64,000 nt of DNA from Bacillus rhizoplanae (GTDB lineage: Bacteria; Bacillota; Bacilli; Bacillales; Bacillaceae_G), in assembly GCF_917563915.1 (NCBI RefSeq), contig NZ_CAKJTI010000004.1, positions 1 to 64,000 of the forward strand. The letters run 5' to 3'. Below, one piece after another: positions 1 to 10,774 of the stretch. The position numbers and the translations under genes were made by a program. A model generated the notes under the pieces. The model searched no databases, was not told where the DNA came from, and saw nothing but the letters and a program-made list of their open reading frames with translations. How positions within the stretch are numbered: position 1 is the stretch's first letter; the number at the start of each line of letters is the position of its first letter.

Positions 1-100
1 TTAGTATGCAAATCTTTAAAGAACTTACACTGGACCTTTAGAAAAAAGAAAAAATCTTATGTGAAATTAAACTTATATAAGCTTAGCTTGATGGGCATGT

Positions 101-241
101 GGCGATACCCCATAGCCATCAAGCTAAAATTTTTTAGTACCCCCAGAACGAAATTTTGTGCTAACTTGTAACCAAAAAGCTCATTTTATCGTATGGGGGT
201 GGATTTGTTTACTTAAGTTGATGGGCATGTGGTGCGACCCC
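101..241. repeat. IS231-end-type mini-element, copy 1
   Basis: A non-coding element of about 120 bp with inverted ends. The left end reads CCATCAAGCTAAAA from about 116, the right end reads TTAAGTTGATGGGCATGTGG at 213-232, and CCCCC and GGGGG tracts lie just inside each end. The flanks GGCGATACCCC (101-111) and GGTGCGACCCC (231-241) resemble a degenerate target duplication. A further outward copy of the same end (TTAGCTTGATGGGCATGT) lies at 83-100. From memory, the CATGCCCATCAA-type end is that of IS231 and its mobile cassettes; this was not searched. Related copies lie near 42.4 kb and 55.6 kb. Confidence 0.5.
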
Positions 242-427
242 ATGTAGCTCTACACTTGGTTGTTAGTTTTTGACGCTAACATTATGACCAAGTGTAACCT
301 ACGTTTAGCAAACTGGGGTCGTTTCGTTCATTATGACTAACGGACGGGAAGAAAATGATTCTTTTTAATCTGAGTAGAAATGATAATTACATGAGTAATA
401 TGTCCCCCGCTATTTCGATTTCGACCG
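242..427. other. gene-free stretch before blaI terminator
   Basis: No open reading frame, tRNA or convincing promoter was seen. The only structure is a short dyad around 255-297 (ACACTTGGT with ACCAAGTGT). Confidence 0.4.
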
Positions 428-466
428 AAAAAAGGCGATTTGTAAAAATTCCAAATCGCCTTTTTT
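428..466 (-). terminator. rho-independent terminator of blaR1-blaI
   Basis: AAGGCGATTTG and CAAATCGCCTT form a perfect stem around a nine-base loop, with A-runs on the left and T-runs on the right, so it can act on both strands. It lies just after the blaI stop. Confidence 0.85.
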
Positions 467-470
467 AATA

Positions 471-854
471 TTATTGCTTTTTAGGTTTCTTATCTAAAAT
501 AAAGCGTAGTTCATTGATTTCATCATCAGATAGGGTATCTTCCTGAATGAATTGGGCAAGCATGGATTTCAGGGTACCTCCATAGATACGCTTGATAAAT
601 GATTTGGTCTCGGCACGCTGGCACTCTTCCTGTGTATAGAGCGGGTAAAAGGTGTAAACTCTTAGATTTTTATTGACACCTACTACATCTTTTTGAACCA
701 ATCGATCGAGAAGAGTGCGTATGGTTTTCGGCTTCCAATCAGTACTCTCCTGTAAGGAAAGTATGATGTTATTCGCTGTTTGAGGAGATTTATCCCAAAG
801 CACGTTCATGATTTCCCATTCTGCTTCTGATATACTAGGAATGTTTTTCTCCAT
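471..854 (-). CDS. blaI: BlaI/MecI-family transcriptional repressor
   Basis: A 127-residue repressor of the penicillinase regulon. Family knowledge: BlaI dimers bind TACAnnTGTA dyads through an N-terminal winged helix and are inactivated after BlaR1 senses a beta-lactam. The N-terminus (ISEAEWEIMNVLW) and the recognition region (KTIRTLLDRLVQK) match the BlaI/MecI/CopY family, and the C-terminal part is the dimerisation region. The start at 854 was chosen because GGAGGGG lies six bases upstream; the upstream ATG at 869 overlaps that ribosome site. blaR1 ends 20 bases upstream, so the two form one transcript. Matching operators lie at 2753-2798. Confidence 0.93.
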   Translation of the reverse strand: MEKNIPSISEAEWEIMNVLWDKSPQTANNIILSLQESTDWKPKTIRTLLDRLVQKDVVGVNKNLRVYTFYPLYTQEECQRAETKSFIKRIYGGTLKSMLAQFIQEDTLSDDEINELRFILDKKPKKQ

Positions 855-874
855 ATTTATCCCCTCCATTTTCT

Positions 875-2647
875 TTAATAGATTCCTAAATCTTTTAAAA
901 TTGATAAAGTAATTTCTATAGCCTTGCTTCCAGATGCATCATCTTCATTTTGTATATTGGTAGCAAAGAAATAAGTATTGTTCTTCGTCTCTACATACCC
1001 GATAAACCAACCATTGATGTTTTTTCCATTCACTGTTCCTGTACCCGTTTTTCCTGATAGGCGAGCTTCTTCATTCTTTTCTAAGAGTAGTGCTTCTTTC
1101 ACAGCTTGGATATTCATTTCCTTATATCCTAATTGATTATAATAAAAGGCCTGCAGCAGTTGCACTTGCTCGACTGGAGAAATTTTTAATGAGGATTCGT
1201 GCCAGAATTCACCTAATCCCCCAGATACATTGGAGTTTCCATAGTTTATATCTTGTAGATTAGATTGTATTGTTTCAAGTCCTGTTCTACGATCTAGTTC
1301 TTGGAAATACCAGTTTACAGATTTTTGTAAAGCAGATGAGACATCCTGATCCATATTCCAAGCGTCATAGGGTTGCTCCGTCCCATCCCATGAAAGGGTG
1401 GATTCTTCGGGTGATATCACATTTGATTCTAGTGCAAATAAGGCACTATAGATTTTGTATGTGGAATCAGGTGATACCCGCAACGTACTTTTCTCTTCAT
1501 TATAAATGCGATATTGTTTTGCACTATGATCATATAAAACAAAACTTCCTTCATACCCTTTAAAGAATTGATGTAAATCCTCATAAACTGTTCCGTCATT
1601 ATTAAAATAGTATCGGTCGTTCTCCGTCGCAAATACAGAAATGACAGGTAATTGAACTGTCAAAATGATACTGGCCAACACATAAATAAAGACGCTTTTT
1701 CTTATTGATTTCTTTGCGCCAGGCTTATAGGCAGCAATTTGTTCAATTCGTTTTTTGATTTGACTCTTCGAACCGTTTATTTTTGTTACTAATTGTAGCT
1801 TACTTGACCGTTTCGAAAGATCCAAAAAATTAATGATTGTATTTCCATATTCACTAAATGAATTATCATCTAGTAAATGTAAAACAGATGTATCACATGC
1901 GATTTCCCGATCTAATCTCATTTCTCTAAAAGCAAGCCAGACAAGGGGATTAAACCAATAAATGATTTGATAGAACAATATCACGTAATTTGTCAGCAGA
2001 TCCTTATTTTTATAGTGATTCAGTTCATGAAGAAAGATATACTCGTAATGTTTCAAGCTGAGCCAGCTTTCATGCTGAGAAGGTAAGACGATATATGTTT
2101 GAAAAAGTCCGAATATCATTGGCGATTGGACTTTTTTTGAAATAACAATCTTTATTGATTTTTTAATCTGTAGTCTTTTCTTGCATTCTTCGAAAAGCAC
2201 GAGAACTTCTTGATTGGAAAACGTAGAAGAATAATTCTTTATCCTTCTAAGTGTAATCCATCCACGAACCATAGTAAAAGTGTATAATAGCACCCCTGAC
2301 ATCCATAATCCCATCACTCCCATATTAAGTAAGGACAGATCCGGCCGATTGACAGATACAGAAAAGTCTTGTATCAGGTGTAGGCCCTGCATCATATTAG
2401 TTCCATTTATTTCTGTATTAGGGCTGAGCGCATTAGTCTGATATGTATCCCCACCGTTAAAGAGAGAACTAAAATTATATAAATGAGTAGGTATGAATGG
2501 AAGTGCTAAAGCGATAAAAAGAAACATCCACAAATGATAGTGCCATTTTGCTGTTAGCTGTCTTCCAAACCATTTTCGTATAAGTAGAATAACAGTAACG
2601 GAAAATGAAGACACCAATAGGCCAATTATAAAATGAGTTAAAAACAT
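875..2647 (-). CDS. blaR1: BlaR1-family beta-lactam sensor/M56 metalloprotease
   Basis: A membrane sensor-transducer of about 590 residues. The N-terminal half holds several membrane helices and a cytoplasmic M56 zinc protease with HELNH around residue 208. The extracellular C-terminal half is a penicillin-binding sensor domain with STYK near residue 400, SVN and KTGTG motifs. Family knowledge: acylation of the STYK serine by beta-lactam activates the protease, which leads to loss of BlaI repression. The start at 2647 (MFLTHF) gives the usual N-terminus; in-frame TTG/GTG codons up to 2662 are alternatives, as none has a strong ribosome site. It is transcribed with blaI, divergently from bla. 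Confidence 0.93.
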   Translation of the reverse strand: MFLTHFIIGLLVSSFSVTVILLIRKWFGRQLTAKWHYHLWMFLFIALALPFIPTHLYNFSSLFNGGDTYQTNALSPNTEINGTNMMQGLHLIQDFSVSVNRPDLSLLNMGVMGLWMSGVLLYTFTMVRGWITLRRIKNYSSTFSNQEVLVLFEECKKRLQIKKSIKIVISKKVQSPMIFGLFQTYIVLPSQHESWLSLKHYEYIFLHELNHYKNKDLLTNYVILFYQIIYWFNPLVWLAFREMRLDREIACDTSVLHLLDDNSFSEYGNTIINFLDLSKRSSKLQLVTKINGSKSQIKKRIEQIAAYKPGAKKSIRKSVFIYVLASIILTVQLPVISVFATENDRYYFNNDGTVYEDLHQFFKGYEGSFVLYDHSAKQYRIYNEEKSTLRVSPDSTYKIYSALFALESNVISPEESTLSWDGTEQPYDAWNMDQDVSSALQKSVNWYFQELDRRTGLETIQSNLQDINYGNSNVSGGLGEFWHESSLKISPVEQVQLLQAFYYNQLGYKEMNIQAVKEALLLEKNEEARLSGKTGTGTVNGKNINGWFIGYVETKNNTYFFATNIQNEDDASGSKAIEITLSILKDLGIY

Positions 2648-2737
2648 GTCTCTCAACACCAACTCTCTTGGATTTTTAAATTTTTAAAAACAGGTATATA
2701 GCATATTTATAGTAGCTTGGTGGTAAAAAATAAAGAG

Positions 2738-2798
2738 TTGACTTTATTTGATTACATTTGTAGTATTGTACTACAGATGTAATCAGACTACAAATGTA
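2738..2798. promoter_or_regulatory. bla promoter and three BlaI operator dyads
   Basis: Three TACAnnTGTA palindromes stand in the gap between divergent blaR1 and bla: TACATTTGTA (2753-2762), TACAGATGTA (2772-2781) and TACAAATGTA (2789-2798). On the plus strand TTGACT (2738-2743), 17 bases and TAGTAT (2761-2766) form a sigma-A-like promoter whose -10 overlaps the first dyad. On the minus strand TTGTAG, 17 bases and TACAAT could serve blaR1-blaI. This layout would let BlaI repress both directions. Confidence 0.85.
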
Positions 2799-2959
2799 AT
2801 CTTTTGAAACTCCTTGAATAAGGTTGTTTTTTCAATTCGTACATAAGAGTCTAATCAAATAATTAGGAGGTTTTACATGTAATAGTAAAAACTGGTGTTC
2901 AAATTGTATACATTGTATCTAATTTAACATTTGTTTTAAGTATTAAAAGTCTGAAAGGA

Positions 2960-3889
2960 ATGATCATTTTGAAAAGTACAAGGATGCTAAAAATAGTGAT
3001 GTGTGTTGGCATACTAAGTTTAAGTCTTGCAAGTGTAAAACTCTTTACAGGTGAACCATTGCAAGTGGAAGCAAAAGAAAAAACAAAGCAAACCAAGCAT
3101 ACAAACCATGCGACTCATCAAGAGTTCGCTCAACTTGAGAAAAAGTTCGACGCTCGACTAGGTGTCTATGCTATTGATACTGGTACAAATCGAACAGTTT
3201 CTTATAAACAAAATGAACGGTTTGCTTTCGCATCAACATATAAGGCTTTAGCTGCAGGAGCAGTGCTAATGCAAAATCCAATTGACAAATTAAACGAAGT
3301 TATCACTTATACAAAAGATGATCTAGTTGAATATTCACCCATTACAGAGAAATATGTAGATACCGGTATGACACTTGGAGAGATTGCAGAAGCTGCCGTT
3401 CGTTACAGTGATAATACCGCAGGGAACCTTTTATTTAAGGAACTAGACGGGCCTAAAGGATTTGAAAAAGCGCTCAAACAGATTGATGATGGAGTTACCC
3501 AGGCAGATCGCTTTGAGACAGATTTAAACGAAGCAATTCCTGGTGACATCCGTGATACAAGTACAGCTAAAGCACTTGCTACCGATCTTAAGGCTTTCAC
3601 AGTTGGAAATGCACTCCCAGCTGACAAACGTAAAATTCTTACGGATTGGATGCGCGGAAACGCTACAGGAGACAAACTCATCCGCGCTGGCGTACCAAAA
3701 GACTGGGAAGTCGCTGATAAATCAGGAGCCGGAAGCTACGGAACACGAAATGATATTGCAATCGTTTGGCCACCGAATAGAGAACCCATTATCATTGCAA
3801 TTCTGTCCAGTCGTGATACAAAGGATGCTACCTATGATAATGAACTGGTCGCGCAGGCTGCCACGATTACAATTAATGCTCTCAAGTAA
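2960..3889 (+). CDS. bla: class A beta-lactamase, Bla1/BcI-like
   Basis: A 309-residue secreted serine beta-lactamase that hydrolyses penicillin-type rings. The N-terminus has a signal sequence (hydrophobic residues about 8-27, then VEAKEK). Active-site motifs are intact: STYK, SDN (RYSDNTAGN), the omega-loop ETDLN, and KSG (ADKSGAGSYG). From memory the whole length aligns well with B. cereus beta-lactamase I. Translation may start at ATG 2960 or at TTG 2969, which has the better spacing from GAAAGG. It is divergent from blaR1-blaI and preceded by three BlaI dyads, so induction by beta-lactams is expected. Confidence 0.95.
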   Translation: MIILKSTRMLKIVMCVGILSLSLASVKLFTGEPLQVEAKEKTKQTKHTNHATHQEFAQLEKKFDARLGVYAIDTGTNRTVSYKQNERFAFASTYKALAAGAVLMQNPIDKLNEVITYTKDDLVEYSPITEKYVDTGMTLGEIAEAAVRYSDNTAGNLLFKELDGPKGFEKALKQIDDGVTQADRFETDLNEAIPGDIRDTSTAKALATDLKAFTVGNALPADKRKILTDWMRGNATGDKLIRAGVPKDWEVADKSGAGSYGTRNDIAIVWPPNREPIIIAILSSRDTKDATYDNELVAQAATITINALK

Positions 3890-3948
3890 TAATATCCCAG
3901 TTTCCTCATTCATTAATCCAATGTTATCTAGAGGATAAAACTAGAAAC

Positions 3949-3982
3949 CGATTCTTTTTATTGTGAAGAGAATCGTTTTTTT
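3949..3982 (+). terminator. bla terminator
   Basis: CGATTCTT and AAGAGAATCG pair around a short loop, followed by a run of seven T. It lies about 60 bases after the bla stop. Confidence 0.8.
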
Positions 3983-4105
3983 GCATGATTATCATTTCCA
4001 TTATGGGGTAGCACCACATCGCTATAGCTAAGATAAATTTGTATCCATATAATCAAAAAAACGCTATTCTTTTTGTAGAAATATACAGAAGGGATGGCGT
4101 TTTGT

Positions 4106-4515
4106 ATGACTCTATCGATTCAAGATGAGTTTCATTTATTCGCTGAAGAACTACAGCGATATCTATCTCCAAACATCCTTCAACAGCTCGCGCAGGAGAC
4201 GGGTTTCGTAAAACGTAAAAGTAAGTATGGCGCACGAGAATTGACTGCTTTATGTATTTGGATTAGTCAACACGTAGCAAGCGATTCTCTCACTCGATTA
4301 TGTAGTCGACTTTATGCAAATACAGCTACACTCATAAGTCCAGAAGGACTTAATCAACGTTTTAACCGATACGCTGTTTTATTTCTACAGCGCGTATTTT
4401 CCCTTTTAGTCAAAAGCAAACTAAACGATTCATCTCAAATTTCAAACCAATACACTTCTTATTTTCAACGTATACGTATTTTAGATGCTACTATTTTTCA
4501 AGTACCCAATCATTT
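4106..4515 (+). pseudogene. IS231 (IS4 family) transposase, N-terminal fragment
   Basis: The first ~137 codons ([16 protein letters not shown] to [12 protein letters not shown]) match the N-terminus of IS231 transposases, which are normally about 478 residues long; the DDE catalytic core is absent. A degenerate IS end (CACATCGCTATAGCTAAGAT) lies upstream at about 4012-4032. The reading frame runs on without a stop into an arsenite transporter fragment, so the predicted 188-residue protein is a chimera without an expected function. The junction falls at about 4515. Confidence 0.82.
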
Positions 4516-4866
4516 TACAATTATTATTATGTTCTCTTTAAAAGGAGAAATAATTGTTAGTTTGCCACTAGATGTAGTACGAACTGCTGTCCCTCTTCGG
4601 ATTTACTTTATTGTGATGTTTTCGTTCTCTTCTTCATGGGAAAGAAAATTGGGACCAATTATTCTGTGACAACTACATTAGTATTTACGGCAGTAAGCAA
4701 CAACTTTGAATTGGTAATCGCAGTGGCCGTTGGTGTATTCGGTATTCATTCCGGCGCAGCATTTACAGTTGTGATTAGACCGTTAGTAGAAGTGCCCGTA
4801 ATGATTGTACTTGTAAATGTCGCTCTCTGGTTCAAACGTAAATACTTTAAAGATCCAGCTATATAA
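4516..4866 (+). pseudogene. arsenite efflux transporter (Acr3/ArsB) C-terminal remnant
   Basis: The translation [17 protein letters not shown] in the frame of the IS fragment, continued after about 4625 in another frame ([45 protein letters not shown]-like text, ending at 4866), matches the C-terminal third of Acr3-type arsenite permeases. A small deletion near 4622-4635 causes the frame change. The N-terminal part is missing, apparently replaced by the IS231 fragment. Order and spacing to the arsC relic are those of an ars operon. Not expected to work. Confidence 0.8.
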
Positions 4867-4892
4867 ACTTCACAACAAAAGTGGAACACAAT

Positions 4893-5118
4893 ATGGAAAA
4901 TAAGAAGACAATTTTCAGGAAACTCATGTCGCAGCCAGAAGGCTGGGGGAAACAATACTTAGGTGACTGTATTCTGCAGGTATTGAAGCGCATGGAGTAA
5001 CTCCTAATGCGACTAAGGCTATGAAAGAGGGGAACATTAATATTTCAGATTAAACATTGGATGTAATCGATCCAAAAATCCTAAACAACGCTGATTTAGT
5101 AGTCACTCTTTGCAGTCC
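4893..5118 (+). pseudogene. arsenate reductase (ArsC, thioredoxin type) remnant
   Basis: After ATG 4893 (MENKKT-like start) the sequence keeps pieces of ArsC in different frames: GNSCRSQ around 4917-4938, EGWGKQYLGD, SAGIEAHGVTPNATKAMKEG at about 4972-5034, and DVIDPKILNNADLVVTLC up to 5118. Small deletions remove the catalytic loop before GNSCRS and the region after YLGD, and an in-frame TAA sits at 5052. This is a decayed gene directly downstream of the acr3 remnant, as in intact ars operons. Confidence 0.8.
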
Positions 5119-5185
5119 GCCATTTTGCATTTGTTTATAGAGTAGAAAGTTTTATTTCTATTTCAATATATATCTATCACACAAA

Positions 5186-5212
5186 AAACGACCCGCATTG
5201 CGGGATCGTTAA
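5186..5212. terminator. short terminator hairpin
   Basis: ACGACCCGCA and TGCGGGATCGT pair around a tiny loop. It lies four bases after the stop of the minus-strand gene; A-rich sequence on its left gives a U-tract for minus-strand transcription. Confidence 0.65.
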
Positions 5213-5215
5213 AGT

Positions 5216-5680
5216 CTATTTCTCTTTCAGATGTTGTTGTAATTCGTCTATGACTTTTTGTAAAACATCGTGCTGTTCTCGTGCTAGTACCAATTCTTCC
5301 TTTACTAAAGTCAATTCCTCCATCACTGTATCATGAGTCTCACCTATAATTTTTTCAACTTTTTGTAAAGTATCGTACTGTTCTCGTGCCAGCGCTAATT
5401 CTTCCTTTACTAAAGCCAATTCCTCCATCACCGTATCATGAGTCTCACCTATAATTTTTTCATCTTTTTCCCCGGCGATTCTTGCTACATATCCGATGAC
5501 AGGTAAGGCAATGCCTTGAAAGATCGTCTGTACTACGTACTCTACCCATTCCACAAGAGTATTTGGATGCTGAAAGAAAAGCGGCACAATTACAAGCCCA
5601 AAAACGATATAAAAGCAAGCCATTGTAGAAAACCATAGGGCCAGTTTGTCACCAAGCCATGCATTAAAACGCCTTATCAT
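5216..5680 (-). CDS. hypothetical membrane protein with tandem 35-residue coiled-coil repeat
   Basis: A 154-residue protein of unknown function. Two membrane helices (about residues 15-35 and 50-68) are followed by two near-identical 35-residue units beginning EKIIGETHDTVMEELALVKE. In DNA the period is 105 bases (compare 5252 and 5357). Thirty-five residues are five heptads, and leucine/valine spacing supports a coiled coil, so duplication keeps the helix in register. The start at 5680 has GGAG a few bases upstream. A bcr1 element lies about 90 bases upstream. No domain was recognised with confidence. Confidence 0.75.
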   Translation of the reverse strand: MIRRFNAWLGDKLALWFSTMACFYIVFGLVIVPLFFQHPNTLVEWVEYVVQTIFQGIALPVIGYVARIAGEKDEKIIGETHDTVMEELALVKEELALAREQYDTLQKVEKIIGETHDTVMEELTLVKEELVLAREQHDVLQKVIDELQQHLKEK

Positions 5681-5772
5681 TCATCACTCCGTATCTAAAA
5701 TAAAGTTGCTCTTTTGTACATTTGAAGAAAAGGATTTCCGTTCTGTTCCATTTGTTTCGCTATTTAAATGAA

Positions 5773-5929
5773 TTTATCCCGCACTAACGGGCAGTGAGAC
5801 CCCCACCTCAAGATGCAGCGAAAGCGAAGAAGCCAGGTGGGGGATAACTGCCCGTAAGAGCCCGATTGGTTCAACTAACCATCAGTGGGGAGATGAAGAA
5901 AACCCCCACTGATGGAAGTTTCACTTTAT
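5773..5929. repeat. bcr1-type repeat, copy A (full length)
   Basis: 157 bp including TTTAT at both ends (5773-5777 and 5925-5929). Diagnostic parts: TATCCCGC-TAACGGGCAGT, GACCCCCACCTCAAGA, GCCCGATTGGTTCAACTAAC and the end GGAAGTTTCACTTTAT. Family knowledge: bcr1 is a mobile ~155-bp repeat of the B. cereus group that duplicates TTTAT on insertion. The inner palindromes (ACGGGCAGT with ACTGCCCGT; CATCAGTGGGG with CCCCACTGATG) suggest strong RNA structure. It ends two bases from the stop codon of the next gene. Confidence 0.92.
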
Positions 5930-5930
5930 A

Positions 5931-6233
5931 TCAATCTTTTTTACCGTGTTCCAGTGACTTAATAAATAGAATGACAGCATTGATGAGAAGATATACAGTT
6001 GCAAATCTCCAAATAGTTTGCTCAACAGGTGGAAACTTCGTTTTATAAATAAACGGTCGAACACCCACATAGATAAAAGCATGATATAAGATTAACAAGT
6101 TCATCCACTTAAGGAATGATCTCCAATTTTTCACTGTGATTCCGGCTACAACAACAAGGATTGTAAAATAAAAGAAGCTAAGTAAAAGTCCTGTTAAAAA
6201 TCCTGTCGATTCATTAATCATTTCAATTATCAA
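5931..6233 (-). CDS. small hydrophobic membrane protein, unknown function
   Basis: About 100 residues with three likely membrane helices (GFLTGLLLSFFYFTILVVV, a central LLILYHAFIYVGV segment, and VYLLINAVILFI near the C-terminus), ending in a basic tail. No family was recognised. The TTG at 6233 was preferred over the ATG at 6254 because AAAGGATG sits at a fitting distance before TTG but inside the first codons of the longer version. The stop codon is only two bases from bcr1 copy A, so the insertion hit just past the gene end. Confidence 0.6.
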   Translation of the reverse strand: MIIEMINESTGFLTGLLLSFFYFTILVVVAGITVKNWRSFLKWMNLLILYHAFIYVGVRPFIYKTKFPPVEQTIWRFATVYLLINAVILFIKSLEHGKKD

Positions 6234-6375
6234 AAAAATATCACATCCTTTCATGCATAATGTACTATCATACTATGCGCAAAAGGGACAAGCTGTTTGT
6301 ACACGTGTACTTTGCAAAAAAATAACATACGTAATTCGTGTGTATGTCGATTCCGGCACCATTTTACCAAGAAAA

Positions 6376-6418
6376 AAACCCGAATTGTGTACTTTTGTAA
6401 TGTCCACAATTCGGGTTT
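6376..6418 (-). terminator. terminator downstream of glpD
   Basis: AAACCCGAATTGTG and CACAATTCGGGTTT form a perfect 14-bp stem. The A-rich left side gives a U-tract in the minus direction. Confidence 0.9.
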
Positions 6419-6464
6419 CAGTTCAAAAAACGTATATATTTATTTCATTAATTAGAGATGCTTT

Positions 6465-8147
6465 TTATGCCAACGCAGACGCATGCTCTTGTTGATCAAC
6501 CGGAACAACCGCATCTGTTAATGCTGCATCTAATTCAGCTGTATATTTCAGCTTTTCTTCCCCGCTCCAGTTTAATGCTCCTGCCATGTAATTGATTACA
6601 GCCTCTTTCCATTTATATACCCAGTGAATGTTGAAGAACACAGCTCCCATACGGCGTACGAAGAAATCAACTGGTTTTGTTGTCATTTCGAACTCCATCG
6701 CGTATACAAGTGGAAGAAGTACATCCAGCGGCATATTATAGCGTTCTGCATCTTCTTTATATTCTTTCGCTAACTCAAAGAGAACATCAACGTTTGAACC
6801 GTAGAACTTCGCAAATTGCTCAGCTTGCTCTACTGTTAAACCGTATTTTGTACCTTCTTGTGCTTTTTTGGCAATGAATGTTGAGAAATTTTTAGAACCG
6901 CCAACATGACCACCAGAGATTGGCATATGCTTCGTTGAGCTTGCAGGGTATGAACCGTGACCTTCTTTTTGTAGTAAAGATGTGACATAATCGACAACCA
7001 TCTCTGCCATTTTGCGGTATCCTGTTAACTTTCCGCCGGCAATTGTAATTAAACCAGATTCAGAAGTCCAAATTTCATCTTTACGAGAAATTTCAGATGC
7101 ACTCTTTCCTTCTTCATAAATTAATGGACGAACGCCTGCCCAGCTTGATTCAATATCCTTTTCTGTAATTTTTACAGTTGGGAACATGTAGTTAATCGCA
7201 TTAATAATATACGTGCGATCTTCTGTTGTCATTTTTGGTACCGCTGCGTCTTTATCGTAAAATGTATCTGTTGTACCTACGTACGTTTTACCCCCACGTG
7301 GAATCGCAAATACCATACGTCCATCTGGTGTATCAAAGTAAATTGCTTGCCCTAATGGGAAACGTTTTTGATCAATAACAAGGTGAACACCTTTTGATAA
7401 CTGCAATACTTTCCCTTTTCTCGAATTATCTTTTTCACGAAGCGTATCTACCCAAGGTCCTGCTGCATTGACAATCTTTTTACCGTACACTTCATATACT
7501 TTTCCGTCTAACACATCAACTACACGTACGCCGCATACTTTTCCATCTTTGTATAAGAAGCCGTCTACTTTTGCATAGTTCACTGCTTTTGCACCATGTT
7601 TAATCGCTTCTTTCATAACTTCAATTGTTAAACGCGCATCATCTGTACGATATTCTACGTAGTAACCGCCGCCTCTTAATCCATCTTGTTTCACAAGCGG
7701 TTCTCTCTTCATTGTTTCTTCGCGACTAAACATCTTTCTGCGCTCACTTTTCTTAACACCCGCTAAAAAGTCGTATACGCGAAGACCAATTGATGTACTA
7801 AATGCACCGAACGTACCGCCTTTATGAAACGGAAGCAACATCCACTCTGGTGTTGTTACATGTGGGCCGTTCTCATATACAATCGCACGTTCCTTTCCAA
7901 CTTCAGCTACCATTTTCACTTCAAACTGTTTTAAATAACGTAAACCGCCATGAACAAGCTTTGTGGAACGACTTGATGTACCTGCTGCAAAGTCTTGCAT
8001 TTCAAACACAACTGTTGATAACCCGCGTTTTGCTGCATCTAATGCAATACCAGACCCTGTGATTCCACCGCCGATAACAATAATGTCTAACTCTTGTTTA
8101 TTTACTTCATTTAAAACATTTTGACGTTGTTTACTTGAGAATTTCAT
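6465..8147 (-). CDS. glpD: aerobic glycerol-3-phosphate dehydrogenase
   Basis: A 560-residue FAD-dependent, membrane-associated enzyme that oxidises sn-glycerol-3-phosphate to dihydroxyacetone phosphate and passes electrons to quinone. The N-terminal dinucleotide fold IIVIGGGITGSGIALDAAKRG-type motif sits near residue 24, followed by GTSSRSTKLVHGGLRYL, typical of GlpD. Length is normal for Bacillus. The start ATG has AGGAGGAAUU upstream. It is the last gene of the glycerol cluster and is separated from glpK by a leader terminator, which implies its own GlpP-controlled transcription. Confidence 0.97.
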   Translation of the reverse strand: MKFSSKQRQNVLNEVNKQELDIIVIGGGITGSGIALDAAKRGLSTVVFEMQDFAAGTSSRSTKLVHGGLRYLKQFEVKMVAEVGKERAIVYENGPHVTTPEWMLLPFHKGGTFGAFSTSIGLRVYDFLAGVKKSERRKMFSREETMKREPLVKQDGLRGGGYYVEYRTDDARLTIEVMKEAIKHGAKAVNYAKVDGFLYKDGKVCGVRVVDVLDGKVYEVYGKKIVNAAGPWVDTLREKDNSRKGKVLQLSKGVHLVIDQKRFPLGQAIYFDTPDGRMVFAIPRGGKTYVGTTDTFYDKDAAVPKMTTEDRTYIINAINYMFPTVKITEKDIESSWAGVRPLIYEEGKSASEISRKDEIWTSESGLITIAGGKLTGYRKMAEMVVDYVTSLLQKEGHGSYPASSTKHMPISGGHVGGSKNFSTFIAKKAQEGTKYGLTVEQAEQFAKFYGSNVDVLFELAKEYKEDAERYNMPLDVLLPLVYAMEFEMTTKPVDFFVRRMGAVFFNIHWVYKWKEAVINYMAGALNWSGEEKLKYTAELDAALTDAVVPVDQQEHASALA

Positions 8148-8170
8148 GGTAATTCCTCCTTTTAATTACG

Positions 8171-8227
8171 AAAAAAAGAGACCACAAACATCACCATAGA
8201 ATTGCTTCTATAGCGCGTTGTGGTCTC
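8171..8227 (-). promoter_or_regulatory. glpD leader terminator (GlpP antitermination target)
   Basis: Read on the minus strand, GAGACCACAA and TTGTGGTCTC form a perfect 10-bp stem followed by seven T, just before the glpD ribosome site. In B. subtilis GlpP with glycerol-3-phosphate prevents termination at this position; the glpP gene lies about 3 kb away in the same cluster. Confidence 0.85.
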
Positions 8228-8280
8228 TCCAAATCTCCTACCGAATTATTAACTTATCATCATAATAACACTGTTTATAA

Positions 8281-10606
<2,326 letters not shown>

Positions 10607-10686
10607 ATAACCCCTCCATAATCAAATTAAAACGCTTTCAGTGAAAGAGGAAAACTGAATGGCCATTCTTTTTTTCAAAAGAAAAA

Positions 10687-10736
10687 ATCCACAAATACAA
10701 GTTTCTATAGAAACATAGAAACAATGAAATGTGGAT
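10687..10736 (-). promoter_or_regulatory. glpF leader terminator (GlpP antitermination target)
   Basis: On the minus strand ATCCACA and TGTGGAT are the outer arms of a hairpin with inner GTTTCTAT/ATAGAAAC pairing, followed by TTTTTTC. It lies between the promoter at 10775-10803 and the glpF start, the usual position of the GlpP-dependent attenuator. Confidence 0.75.
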
Positions 10737-10774
10737 CTCTTCTTTTCTCCGTCACGTTTATTAACTTGTTTATA

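Noticed and set aside
4106-4669. Intact 188-residue transposase
   Set aside because: Only the first ~137 codons match IS231; the rest is an arsenite transporter fragment, and the catalytic core is missing.
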